DNA of 64,000 bases from the NCBI RefSeq assembly GCF_003259435.1, contig NZ_QLMA01000007.1, positions 466,173 to 530,172 on the forward strand, read 5' to 3'. Shown in pieces: positions 8,267 to 16,660 of the stretch. The notes under the pieces were generated by a model. The model saw nothing but the letters and a program-made list of their open reading frames with translations. It was not told the origin of the DNA and did no database searches. The stretch is from Chitinophaga dinghuensis (GTDB taxonomy: Bacteria; Bacteroidota; Bacteroidia; Chitinophagales; Chitinophagaceae). Numbering within the stretch: the first letter of the stretch is position 1; every line of letters begins with the position of its first letter. The translations under genes were made by a program, and so were the position numbers.

Positions 8267-8476
8267 AACCGAGTGAATCGTGTCTCTAAATATATTCTTT
8301 TAACCACATTTGTTATAATGATTTTCCGGGAGATGACATTCGCTTAGAATGCGGTGGCCTATTGGATTTCGGGATTTGGAAAGATTTTTTCCTTGCTGAA
8401 AGTGGCCGTGGTGGCTGATTTGAATTATATGAGTATATTCTTTTCGAGATAAAGAGTTAAAAATGAATGAAATAAA

Positions 8477-8507
8477 TTTGCTTGGAATGGATTTTTTTCT
8501 ATCTTTG
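8477..8507 (+). promoter_or_regulatory. Bacteroidota-type promoter for tRNA-Lys (right copy)
   Basis: TTTG (8477-8480), exactly 19 bases, then TATCTTTG (8500-8507): a full match to the TTTG-N19-TAnnTTTG pattern. The tRNA starts 45 bases after the second box. Confidence 0.85.
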
Positions 8508-8551
8508 CACTCCCGTTACAAACAAGGGTATCACGGTGAAAGCAGTGATAT

Positions 8552-8624
8552 GATTCCGTAGCTCAGTTGGTAGAGCAATACACTTTTAATGTATGGGCCC
8601 TGGGTTCGAGTCCCAGCGGGATCA
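8552..8624 (+). tRNA. tRNA-Lys (anticodon TTT), right copy
   Basis: Identical in all 73 bases to the copy at 650-722, but on the plus strand, so the pair forms a 73-bp inverted repeat about 7.8 kb apart. Anticodon loop CTTTTAA, T arm CTGGG-TTCGAGT-CCCAG, and no encoded CCA. The promoters and flanking leaders of the two copies differ, so the copies are not part of a longer duplication. The DNA beyond the 3' end of this copy is rich in mobile-element remains. Confidence 0.95.
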
Positions 8625-8629
8625 CTGGA

Positions 8630-8654
8630 AACCTGCGCTAGTCGCAGGTTTTTT
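8630..8654 (+). terminator. Rho-independent terminator of tRNA-Lys (right copy)
   Basis: AACCTGCG (8630-8637) pairs with CGCAGGTT (8643-8650) around a 5-base loop and runs into a stretch of T. Confidence 0.85.
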
Positions 8655-8847
8655 GGTTTTATTCTATAACTTCCTCTATAATGTTTGCGTTTAGGCGCAA
8701 AGTTTACCCAGCTTTACAAAGACCCACATGTTAACCTTACGAATATACAAATCAATTATCGAAAAGCGTACAGTGGCCCCAATTATGAAATGACGTGTTA
8801 AGATTCTATTTTTACTGCTAATCTTTACTCTGTAAGACTGCCCAATA

Positions 8848-9231
8848 ATGGACAATACACTGTTTAAATTCGAGAAAGAAGTGCAAGAGAGGCAAAAGCT
8901 AATATGTGCTAAATATGGTGCAATATATTATCATACACCCGTTACGCAGCTATTGGGCATCGCGACTCAAACTTTTGCAGCAGTTGAATGGCCAATTAAT
9001 GGGCTGCGTAATCCAATTCAATCGGAACAATCTTCAAATTGGTACATTTGGGCTGGAGAGCAGTTTAGTGACACGGCTGATTTTTTTGAGCCAATGCATA
9101 TTTTTCATTTACGAGATAATCATCCTAAAATTTTAGACTATTTAGGGTTACCTCCGGGCTGGCGCTTTCTATTTGTGGGGGATGATCATTATGAAGATGT
9201 GTGGTTTGATGAAAGTTTACTTCGAATCTAG
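8848..9231 (+). CDS. Imm33-like immunity protein (orphan)
   Basis: 127 residues, no signal peptide and no membrane helix, so cytoplasmic. The sequence has WPINGLRNPIQ, WYIWAGEQFSDTADFF and LGLPPGWRFLF...YEDVWFDESLL, a set of motifs I associate with proteins called Imm33-domain immunity proteins of polymorphic-toxin systems. Such proteins bind and block a partner toxin. No toxin gene, Rhs repeat or secretion gene is beside it, so if the call is right it is an orphan. It has a low GC content, unlike the genes to the left, and is followed by remains of mobile elements, which suggests transfer. The family name is from memory and not from a search. Confidence 0.6.
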   Translation: MDNTLFKFEKEVQERQKLICAKYGAIYYHTPVTQLLGIATQTFAAVEWPINGLRNPIQSEQSSNWYIWAGEQFSDTADFFEPMHIFHLRDNHPKILDYLGLPPGWRFLFVGDDHYEDVWFDESLLRI

Positions 9232-9239
9232 CCCATCGC

Positions 9240-9596
9240 CAGAATAGGAAGAAGGCAATAGAAGAAGCTAAAAAGGTTCCATTACCACAACCTGAACCAA
9301 CAAAAAGCGCTCGCACTCAAACTAAGACACCTGCCTTAACCATCATACATTTTGTACTCTTTCAAACTGCCGGAGTCAAGACCCTCGCCTGTGATGATAA
9401 ATTGGCAAAGTTGATTAATACTGGCAGTATTAAAGAAAACCTGCGCCGGATATTTAAGCCCTCCAGTTTGTCCGTAAAAGAACGGGCCGAAATGCGTAAG
9501 GGAATAGAAATAGCAGAAACCTATTTCACCGAACTGGATCATAATGCTGCACTTGTCATTCTGGATCGGCTTAGACAGAAATTTGAGCGGGATTGA
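9240..9596 (+). pseudogene. Remnant of an unrecognised protein (C-terminal part)
   Basis: An open frame without an ATG runs to a stop at 9596. It begins in a charged Pro/Thr/Lys-rich stretch (AKKVPLPQPEPTKSARTQ) and ends with a helical segment (KENLRRIFKPSSLSVKERAEM, then LDHNAALVILDRLRQKFERD to the stop). The frame begins inside the end of the Imm33-like gene and has no start, so it looks like the tail of a longer gene joined here by rearrangement. I do not recognise the family. A shorter product from the TTG at 9402 (64 residues) is possible. Confidence 0.35.
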
Positions 9597-9674
9597 TAAA
9601 AGACATGTATTCTAAGTATACATAGATTTTTTTCGCCTGTTTTGCGGCCTATGTTTGGGGCTAAAAAGCAAAAA

Positions 9675-10108
9675 ATGAATAATGTAGAAAAAAGTGAGAA
9701 AGCATTTACGCCGATGTTTTTCCCCTACGCACCAGATCAATTTTTAGAGCAGATCAGGACAGTAGTCAGAGAGGAAGTAATGCCTTTAGAAAGAAACCAA
9801 CCTACACCAGTTTTGTACAAAACACCGGGGTTAACCCAAAAACCAATTTACAAAATTACGGAGGTCTGCCAGCTATTTCAGGGTACAAAACCTACCATCC
9901 ATTCATGGTAAGGAGCGGCAAAATACGCCGTTACAAAGTCAATTCCCGCGTTTACTTTCTACGGGAGGATATTGAAAAACTGCTTTTTCAAGGAGAACAA
10001 CCAGACGATGAAACTAAATTCAAAAAGGCACTTGACTTGGTCTTTAAGAAGGATAAGCGAGACAAATTAGGAGAGAGCTGCTGGACGCCTATCATTTTTT
10101 CACGTTAG
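9675..10108 (+). pseudogene. Helix-turn-helix (MerR/excisionase-like) protein, frameshifted
   Basis: The first frame ends KPIYKITEVCQLFQGTKPTIHSW and stops at 9911. The frame offset by one base continues RSGKIRRYKVNSRVYFLREDIEKLL. Joined, these give a complete winged helix-turn-helix DNA-binding domain of the HTH_17 (excisionase) type, common in Bacteroidota mobile elements. A one-base loss near 9905-9912 separates the halves, so the protein is not made whole. The frame after residue DKLGE turns into sequence of an IS3 transposase read out of frame, which marks a junction near 10070. I infer a broken regulator or excisionase of an element. Confidence 0.65.
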
Positions 10109-10215
10109 CAGAAGTACGGATTATGGCTGAAGAGTGGAGGCAGGACTATAATAGCTCCAGGCCTCATCAAGCACTTGGATTTGTTTCTCCTCTAGAGTTC
10201 GGCAAAGAAATTTGA
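10072..10215 (+). pseudogene. IS3-family transposase (OrfB), C-terminal fragment
   Basis: The frame from 10072 reads RELLDAYHFFTLAEVRIMAE, then EEWRQDYNSSRPHQALGFVS and PLEFGKEI before TGA at 10213-10215. This is the well-known C-terminal end of IS3-family transposases: the helix with the last catalytic Glu region, YN..RPH.ALG, then P.EF. Everything upstream, including the DDE core, is missing and replaced by the broken helix-turn-helix gene. No inverted repeat end could be found by eye. Confidence 0.75.
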
Positions 10216-10371
10216 TATCGAAATTATTCAAAACTCTAATCCCTGATGGATCACAATATAGGTAAGCTTACAGAATTAGCTCCCCTTTGGCCGGTATAAT
10301 TTTAAGTTGGGGAATAGAGATTAAGTTTGTTTTTCTTAGGACTAGATAGTGCAAAATTGGTTGAAATTTGA

Positions 10372-10752
10372 TTATGAATAGTTGCTTATTTCTATCAAGT
10401 TTTTATCCGGATCACGAATATAAATAGATTTTATATTTCCTATAGCTCCTGTTCTTTCCACTATTCCCTCTATAATATCAATTTTTTTTTCTTTTAGTTC
10501 GTTTAAAACATTGATGATATTGGTTTCAGCAATAAAGCACAAATCTACTGATCCTGGAGTAGGTAGATTAGCCTTAGGTTCAAATTCTTCTCCTTTCTTG
10601 TGTAGGTTGATTTTCTGATTTCCAAATATTAACGCAACCCTATTCTTACCAAAGGTTATTTTTTTTAGATTTAACACGTCGCAATAAAATGCAACTGTCT
10701 TATCAATATCAGTGACAGTTAGTACGATGTGATCAATCGATTTAATCTCCAT
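10372..10752 (-). CDS. VOC-superfamily protein (glyoxalase/dioxygenase-like)
   Basis: 126 residues forming the paired beta-alpha-beta-beta-beta units of the vicinal-oxygen-chelate fold: SIDHIVLTVTDIDKTVAFYCDVL at the start and IRDPDKNLIEISNYS at the end, with metal-ligand candidates His8 and the Glu in LIEIS. The nearest class is the small glyoxalase/bleomycin-resistance/dioxygenase proteins; the substrate cannot be told. It is a single gene, AT-rich, between two stretches of mobile debris, and may have arrived by transfer. The ATG at 10752 places the first strand where the family expects it. Confidence 0.85.
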   Translation of the reverse strand: MEIKSIDHIVLTVTDIDKTVAFYCDVLNLKKITFGKNRVALIFGNQKINLHKKGEEFEPKANLPTPGSVDLCFIAETNIINVLNELKEKKIDIIEGIVERTGAIGNIKSIYIRDPDKNLIEISNYS

Positions 10753-11228
10753 ATTTTGGTTAAGTTTTGATATTAATATCTATGGTTAAATTATAGCTTT
10801 TTCAATTTAAAAACAAGTTAATTTGTACTTACTTAAAACAGTTAGTAGTAGGATTTAAAAACGATTGGTATTAAAATGTCTAAGAGCGGTTATCTATAGA
10901 TATATTTCAGCAATGAAAGCCCTGTTCCAGTGGGATGGACACAAAATGATCCGTGAAAGAATAAGCAGCGATCTTGCTGCACAAATATTGCTCCTCCAAC
11001 AATCTGGAACAATGTGTGTGGAAGAAACCAGTAAGTATGAGATCCGCAGTTGTAGGAGTTACTATATTTGATGAGTCGTTACTGTGCAGAGGATAAGTCC
11101 CCGTCCAGGACGGAACGTTACAGGCAAAGCGAGGTGGAGGTACTGATGGTGGCCATTTATCAGTATCATTCATTGAAATGAAAAAAACTTTCTTCGCAGC
11201 CATCCAATCCGCTACAATAGACAATAAG
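10753..11228. other. Gap without a convincing gene
   Basis: AT-rich spacer. A frame from an ATG at 10913 encodes 52 residues (start MKALFQWDGHKMIRERISSD) and could be the start of a decayed gene, since the reading continues sensibly in another frame (VVGVTIFDESLLCRG). I see no known domain. Confidence 0.3.
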
Positions 11229-11395
11229 GTTCGAATCCGCTTGAGACCTTATGAGCAACTGCCCCTAAGCAGTAGGTCATTGGTTCGAATCCAATCCGGA
11301 TCATAGGTGTGGGTTCGACTCCCATCTGGGTAGCTGACTCTTAATCAGCGGGTCTATGTAATCGAACTAGGGGTTTGAACCCATCCAGAACAGGC
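11229..11395 (+). pseudogene. String of tRNA-like remnants (3' halves; Arg-like and Lys-like)
   Basis: Four T-arm-like sequences lie in 167 bases: GGTTCGAATCC at 11229; a perfect T arm ATTGG-TTCGAAT-CCAAT near 11279, followed by an acceptor-like CCGGATCA; GTGGG-TTCGACT-CCCAT near 11309; and GGGG-TTTGAAC-CC near 11371. An anticodon-type stem ACTGC/GCAGT with the short loop CCCTAA lies before the second, and GCTGA-CTCTTAA-TCAGC, which reads as a Lys (CTT) anticodon arm, lies before the fourth. None has a matching 5' acceptor strand or D arm, so these are not working tRNAs. Repeated integration into tRNA genes, or decay of an element-borne tRNA cluster, would leave such pieces. Confidence 0.6.
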
Positions 11396-11452
11396 ACTCC
11401 ATAATCCTGGGAATCAATATCTTGTAGTAATTGGCTGTTAAGTACTTGTCAA

Positions 11453-13963
11453 CTAGTTACTGCCACCTTTTGATCTCCGTTGTTCATCAGCGGAACCGCT
11501 TTCTGTACGCATTTTCGGCGCTTTGCCTTTCCCGAAACGGTAAGTAAAGTTGATCGTAGCAGCTCTCGAATAAAAGTTGATCAGCCAATACTGATTCAGG
11601 TTTTTATAACTATAGGTCGATCCCTCATCTTCAGATTGCAGGATATTCGTGACTTTGAACGCCACCGATCCTTTGTTGCCCAACACCATCTGCTTGACAC
11701 CGGCACTGAGAATGTAATAGCCACCGAAAGTAGTAGCGATCACCCGGTGCTGCGATACCGCCTTGAAGCTACACTCGGCAGAAAATGTTTTACTTAAAAT
11801 AAAAGTGTTGATGGCATCAAAATTAAAAGACAGGATACCATTGTTATTCAGTACATAATCATCTTCCATACCATTGAATGCCTGGCGATAAAAAGAGATA
11901 GCGTTGGAGGTATTCCACCAGCGCAATAACTGTTTCGTATATACTATATCGAAGTTGAAAGAATAGGAACCATGAATATTGGTCGGCAGACGGGTAATCG
12001 TTACCTGATTACTGTCCAGCCGTGGCACCGTTCCGATGTAGTTCTGGAAATTATCATAGCCGAACGTAATGAAAAGCCGGTCTTTATACGCCCACGTAAG
12101 CTCGCTGTTCACAGAAGTCTGTGGCTGCAGATTAGGATTCCCCTCATAAAAAAGTGTCGGTGATAACGGCCGCCGGAATGGGTTGAGCTGAGAATATACA
12201 GGCCGGTCAGTACGCCGACTGATCTTCATATTCAGCGTCTGGTTCTTGTTCAGTTTGTAGTCAATAAACAGTGACGGAAACAATTGCACATAGTTTCTTT
12301 CCAGACGGAATTGCTGCAACTGCTGCTCATTGATATTCCACGTATGCTCTGCCCTCAGCCCCACCAGGAAGCTCAGCTTTTCATATTCTTTATTAAGGTT
12401 GACATAGAGTGCATTAATGTTCTCCTGGTTCAATGTATTATCATACTTCGATGAATCTATGATATTCTGACCGCCTACCTTGTTGAAGAATTTATTGTCG
12501 TTTTTGATATCCACGTAGCTCGACTTCCAGCCAAATTCCAGTCTGGCATTATTTTTCAATAGTTGGGTATAATCTATTTTGGCGGCATAGATATTCAATT
12601 TGCGGTGTTGATCGAAGAAACTGTTCTCCTCATTCATAAGTGTGCTGTTGACATCGTAATAACGGTTTTTGATGTCCTGGTTAGCCCGACTCCAGTAGTT
12701 GGAGTAGTCCAGGTCACAGGAGATCTCCCTGCCAGTGCTGTCTATCTTGTGTGCCAGGTGCATGGACAGGGTGTAGTTAATGGGTTTGTCGTGCACGATG
12801 CTGTTAAAATCCTGGCTGCCTGTTGACAATTTACCGTCATAATCAACCGCCTTTGAGTCAGTCGTGTTCTTCGCTAACTGAATCCCACCGATACCCGTGA
12901 GCGACAAGGTTGTCCGCTTCGACAAATAAAACTCGGCGCCAATTGCCGGGTTATAGGCCTCTGTTCCGCGGGTGATATCATTATCCGCATGTTGCCTGGT
13001 CTTAACTAATCCGTCATTGTTCAGGATATCATTCGTAATATGATTGATGAAGAAATTTTTATTGTTCTGATAAGACCCGTTGAAGAAGAAATTATAATAT
13101 TTGCTTCTCCAGCTGAGATTAAAACCGGCATTATACCTGCTGTAGTAGCTCTGCCCAAAACCCGCATTCACGCTACCATTGAAGCCATCCTTCTTCACTT
13201 TTTTCCTGACGATGTTAATGATACCACCACTGCCGGCAGCATCATAGCGTGCGCCAGGTTTGGCAATGATCTCTATCTTCGAAATACTGGAAGAGGCCAT
13301 CCCACGGAGCTGGTCCGCAATATCTTCCGGCGACATCATCACAGCTTTGCCGTCCATAAATACCATTACCCCTCTTTTGCCGTTAATGGCGACCACTCCG
13401 TTCTGATCCACCTGCACGCCGGGCAAGCGTTCCATCACTTCCAGCACGTTGGCGCCTTCCGAGATGATACTATTCTCTACATTCACCACCGTTTTATCGA
13501 TCTGTCGTTCTATCAGTGGTATTCTGGCTCGTACTTCCACACCAGTTAAATTATTTGAAGCGCTCTGCAGCGGTAGTTTCCCGAGTGAGATAGCGGTACT
13601 GCTCATCTGTAAATTATAGCGGCGCAATTTTTCAAACCCAAGGATATTGATCTCTATAAAGTAGTTATCTGTTTTTACAGCACTGAAGGCAAAAACGCCT
13701 TGCTCATTGCTCAGGGCTGTTTTATAAATAACCGAGTCGGCAGTTCTTTTCAGCAACACTACGGCATCGCGCAGGGGGGTACCTTCGCTGTTCACAATGG
13801 TTCCACTGATATCGGCTGCTGTGGGCGTCTGTGCGTATAGTGTCTGTAATGAAGAATGAAGAAGCAATAACAGCAACAGTAATATTTTGATAACATGTCG
13901 CAGAAATGGGTTAACAGTGGCTCTTTCGGCAGGTGATAGTGTGTAGGGAGGGTAATATAGCAT
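11453..13963 (-). CDS. Outer-membrane beta-barrel protein of the TonB-receptor-like family (PF14905 type)
   Basis: 836 residues with an N-terminal signal segment rich in Leu (about 24-45, cleaved near LYAQT). Next comes a carboxypeptidase-regulatory-like beta domain (about 50-135: ISGTIVNSEGTPLRDAVVLL), then a plug domain (about 140-260: VLEVMERLPGVQVDQNGVVA and YDAAGSGGIINIVRKK), and then a long beta-barrel ending in a Phe-containing strand region (NFTYRFGKG). The layout is that of the Bacteroidota outer_membrane_beta-barrel_3 family, related to SusC-like receptors but without SusD next door. Ligand is unknown. It is alone, flanked by tRNA-like debris on one side and an integrase stub on the other. 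The last 20 residues are polar and not barrel-like. Confidence 0.88.
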   Translation of the reverse strand: MLYYPPYTLSPAERATVNPFLRHVIKILLLLLLLLHSSLQTLYAQTPTAADISGTIVNSEGTPLRDAVVLLKRTADSVIYKTALSNEQGVFAFSAVKTDNYFIEINILGFEKLRRYNLQMSSTAISLGKLPLQSASNNLTGVEVRARIPLIERQIDKTVVNVENSIISEGANVLEVMERLPGVQVDQNGVVAINGKRGVMVFMDGKAVMMSPEDIADQLRGMASSSISKIEIIAKPGARYDAAGSGGIINIVRKKVKKDGFNGSVNAGFGQSYYSRYNAGFNLSWRSKYYNFFFNGSYQNNKNFFINHITNDILNNDGLVKTRQHADNDITRGTEAYNPAIGAEFYLSKRTTLSLTGIGGIQLAKNTTDSKAVDYDGKLSTGSQDFNSIVHDKPINYTLSMHLAHKIDSTGREISCDLDYSNYWSRANQDIKNRYYDVNSTLMNEENSFFDQHRKLNIYAAKIDYTQLLKNNARLEFGWKSSYVDIKNDNKFFNKVGGQNIIDSSKYDNTLNQENINALYVNLNKEYEKLSFLVGLRAEHTWNINEQQLQQFRLERNYVQLFPSLFIDYKLNKNQTLNMKISRRTDRPVYSQLNPFRRPLSPTLFYEGNPNLQPQTSVNSELTWAYKDRLFITFGYDNFQNYIGTVPRLDSNQVTITRLPTNIHGSYSFNFDIVYTKQLLRWWNTSNAISFYRQAFNGMEDDYVLNNNGILSFNFDAINTFILSKTFSAECSFKAVSQHRVIATTFGGYYILSAGVKQMVLGNKGSVAFKVTNILQSEDEGSTYSYKNLNQYWLINFYSRAATINFTYRFGKGKAPKMRTESGSADEQRRSKGGSN

Positions 13964-14326
13964 ATAGCAATTTTTTTTAGAACGATGAATATTGGTGACA
14001 GGACCATATGATATATGCTACCTGTTGTGGATGATCAGAAGTCGCTGAACACAACGGCAAACATGGCGCGGTAGTCAGCGTAATTATCTTCGGTAACTTC
14101 CACACCATTCCATCTCACACAGTAATTTAAAAAGAGAAAAATGTTCAGGTTTACTGTTGGCAGCAATATGTGATTTACAATTGCTTTTTGGTTAACTAAT
14201 GATAATTGCCCACAAAGAAGATACACACTTGGCTGATCGGATAACCAAAAAAACAATGGCTTGGACTAATTATCTTGCTAAATATAAGTTAAAAAGTAAA
14301 ATTGACAATAGTACAACTGCGCAATT
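13964..14326. other. Gap upstream of the barrel gene
   Basis: AT-rich. It should hold the promoter of the barrel gene, but no clear TTTG-N19-TAnnTTTG pair was found. A 73-residue minus-strand frame at 14035-14256 has no known motif and was not accepted as a gene. Confidence 0.3.
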
Positions 14327-14455
14327 TTATTTCAGGTTTTTGGGTTTGACATAAATAAAGATCCCCATCGAAAGCCTCTGAGTCTGACTGTGACCTAAAT
14401 CGTAGTAATAATGGATTTTGTCACCTTTTCTATTCTTCATTCCAATGGAATTCAT
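14327..14455 (-). pseudogene. Tyrosine recombinase, N-terminal stub
   Basis: A 42-residue minus-strand frame (ATG at 14455, TAA at 14327) contains NRKGDKIHYYYDLGHSQTQR and then LSMGIFIYVKPKNLK. This matches the arm-DNA-binding start of Bacteroidota integrases, which usually reads YYDYG.G...R.STGIFIYTKPKN followed by EKNHNKEAL. Here the frame stops directly after KPKNLK, so only the stub remains. It differs from the integrase relic at the left end of the window (different sequence class), so at least two elements have visited this stretch. Confidence 0.65.
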
Positions 14456-14584
14456 ACGCACATAGATTTAAGTGATAAAATCAGAAAACGCTAATAGAAT
14501 TCCCCGACATCGTGTATCTTGCCACCCCGGCAGGCTACGGGACAAAGGATTGAGTCCATCCGATGAGTATTGAGTAACGGAGTA

Positions 14585-14616
14585 CAAAAGGCCGTTCTAT
14601 CTGGAACGACCTTTTG
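14585..14616 (-). terminator. Hairpin terminator after the secreted protein gene
   Basis: CAAAAGGCCGTTC (14585-14597) pairs with GAACGACCTTTTG (14604-14616), with one G-T pair and a short loop. On the minus strand it follows the stop of the gene at 14638 and ends in TTTTG. Confidence 0.6.
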
Positions 14617-14637
14617 CTTTACATCATTTATTGAATG

Positions 14638-15591
14638 CTACATCGATTTCTCTTTCAACTGCACTCCCTGAAACTGGTACTCTTCCTTATAATCCTTCGT
14701 TTGTAATATAACACTGTACTCTTCCTGAGATTCGCTGTAGGAGATTAATACATGAAATGGTTGTCCATTTTCCCTGTCCGTCAGCTCAAATTTTTGAGAT
14801 TGAGACATTTCGTCATATGCGGCTCCTGTTACCTGGAAAGTGCGGGTATAATTCAAGCTTCGAATCTCGAATGTTTTTGTATTCAAAGTAATTGTCCATG
14901 CCGATTTATCTGCAGACATACCTTTCCCGGGTTTCTTCCACAGCACTGCATTGCTTTTGAAAATAATCTGCTGGAAGCCCTTGTCTCTTATTGCAGGTTT
15001 CGTGCCGGGTGCAACTGCGTGATCAGTATTTACCGGAATGACGAAATTTGCAAGCAGTGCAGATTCCTCCTTTTTCGCTTTTCCTGTCTGCGCCTGCTGG
15101 GATTGAATTTCCTGAGCAGTCATCGCTACTTCATTAACTTCTAGAGACTCTAGGCAATTGCCAATAAACACAGATTCCCCCGCCAGAAAAACCAACTTTT
15201 TAGAGCCTACGTTTTCCGCACCAACCTGTGCTAACTGGGAAGTAGAAAATCCTTTGTCGATAAACGACATCGGTGTAATGGCATAGACTGTTTTGTTGGT
15301 ACCAGGAATCGCCTGAGCGTCATTGAAGATGATGCCATAGCTTTCTGCAGCCATCAGGTTACCTCTATTTACATTGAAGACGATGCCTGGATTGGAAAAG
15401 AACATTGCATTGCAAAAGCTGCCGGAAGTTTGCATCCCCGAACCTATTTCTACCCGCATTGATTTGTTTGCTTCCAATACCCATTTCTTACCCGGAGGTA
15501 CTGTTTTAGGGACTTGGGTGAGCAGTTTTTTGTTCTGAGAGAAAACGTTCAAGGTACTAAATAGGGATAGTACTAAAAACAGGTGTTTCAT
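14638..15591 (-). CDS. Secreted protein of unknown function
   Basis: About 317 residues when started at the second ATG (MKHLFLVLSLFSTLNVFSQ), which gives a clean signal peptide; the longer frame begins 6 codons upstream. The mature part has beta-rich segments, for example KKWVLEANKSMRVEIGSGM and FVIPVNTDHAVAPG, and a Lys/Gln-rich linker (EIQSQQAQTGKAKKEESA) near the middle, so two domains are likely. I do not recognise the family. It should be periplasmic or exported. It is a single gene with its own terminator. Confidence 0.65.
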   Translation of the reverse strand: MKHLFLVLSLFSTLNVFSQNKKLLTQVPKTVPPGKKWVLEANKSMRVEIGSGMQTSGSFCNAMFFSNPGIVFNVNRGNLMAAESYGIIFNDAQAIPGTNKTVYAITPMSFIDKGFSTSQLAQVGAENVGSKKLVFLAGESVFIGNCLESLEVNEVAMTAQEIQSQQAQTGKAKKEESALLANFVIPVNTDHAVAPGTKPAIRDKGFQQIIFKSNAVLWKKPGKGMSADKSAWTITLNTKTFEIRSLNYTRTFQVTGAAYDEMSQSQKFELTDRENGQPFHVLISYSESQEEYSVILQTKDYKEEYQFQGVQLKEKSM

Positions 15592-15808
15592 GGGTAATAA
15601 GAATTTCATACTGGATAGGTGTTATAGGATACTAGTTTCTTGATGTCATAAAAGTATATAACAAAAAGAAATATTATGGGTGTATTTTTTAATAGATAAG
15701 AATAGCAACATAGTTGCTTTTGTCAAATACGTGCAGGCGTAAATGTTTGGAGTTTTATGATTTAGCCCCAAAAAAGAGGGTTACAAATCTAAGATTTACT
15801 ACCCTCTA

Positions 15809-15866
15809 GTGCCCAGAACAGGAATCGAACCTGCACTCTGTGGAGCTGATGGGAATCGAACCCGTG
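15809..15866 (-). pseudogene. Two tandem tRNA 3'-end remnants
   Basis: On the minus strand there are two T arms in a row, CGGG-TTCGATT-CCCAT (near 15866-15848) and GCAGG-TTCGATT-CCTGT (near 15835-15818), each followed by an acceptor-like 3' strand (CAGCTCCA and TCTGGGCAC). No D arm, anticodon arm or 5' acceptor strand precedes either. They resemble the string at 11229-11395 but are on the other strand, with the barrel gene and the secreted protein gene between the two sites. Confidence 0.6.
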
Positions 15867-16232
15867 TTCGACTCCTTGCCTTTATGCCGTTTGGGATAGC
15901 TAAAGGACAGCAAAACCAATTTTGAAATAGTGGAGTCTAAGCATATTACATCTTTATTTTCACCTGGACAAAAGATGTTGTATCAAGATATGGTACCTAA
16001 TTTTTATAGTGGAAGTTTGCTAATGAGTTCAGATGTAGAAATAGCCGAAGCCAGTGTATTTTGGGATATAACCGGCCTTCAACCTATGAATTTGTATCGC
16101 AAGGAGTCTAGGATGATGTTGTTTCCTTACTTTGGCTTTACTTAATTCGATTATGACATAGCATAATTCAAAGTTGTGTTATACCGACAGTAAATCAGGT
16201 AATAAATTTGTTAAGAACAAAATGGCTAATAA
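15867..16232. other. Gap without a convincing gene
   Basis: AT-rich. A 71-codon frame with a GTG start at 15930 (MESKHITSLFSPGQKMLYQD) has no known domain and may be chance or a fragment. Confidence 0.3.
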
Positions 16233-16622
16233 ATGATAAGGAAAATTCTTCCAGTATTTATGATTGTATTCGTTGCCACTACTAGTGCTATGGCCCAGAA
16301 TAAACCACAAACCATGAAAATCTGTGCTAGGCTATTGGAACCGATCAAGACAAAAGTAACCTGTGGCATATTTTCATATGTAGAATTACTAATTTTTTCA
16401 CTAGAGGAACCTGGGCAAACATTAAGAGAGGATCAGAAAATAGGAGTGTATTTACAATGTCCGGCAGAATATACGAACGAATTGATAGTGGGTGAATCGT
16501 ATAATATTGTTATTACTAAGGATACCAGTTCGATTCGAGAGAGTATTAATATAAATACATCTAAAGATAGGAAATTAAAGATAATAGGTTTAATAAAGAA
16601 AATTTCAAGTTCTGCAAGGTAA
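16233..16622 (+). CDS. Small secreted protein of unknown function
   Basis: 129 residues with a good signal peptide (MIRKILPVFMIVFVATTSAM, cleavage after AMAQ). The mature part, about 107 residues, has two Cys pairs' worth of residues (KICARL, VTCGIF, QCPAEY) and a beta-strand pattern. The GC content is low. I do not recognise the family. No partner gene is adjacent. Confidence 0.5.
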   Translation: MIRKILPVFMIVFVATTSAMAQNKPQTMKICARLLEPIKTKVTCGIFSYVELLIFSLEEPGQTLREDQKIGVYLQCPAEYTNELIVGESYNIVITKDTSSIRESININTSKDRKLKIIGLIKKISSSAR

Positions 16623-16660
16623 AATTTATTATTCTCCACCTTTTTAAAAAAAAATACCAT

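Noticed and set aside
11178..11306. 42-codon frame starting MKKTFFAAIQSA
   Set aside because: Its second half is the translation of tRNA-like sequence (LVRIQSGS), so it is not a real gene.
14035..14256. 73-codon minus-strand frame
   Set aside because: No known motif and hydrophobic low-complexity start. The end (NGVEVTEDNYADYRAMF) looks somewhat protein-like but is too short to support a call.
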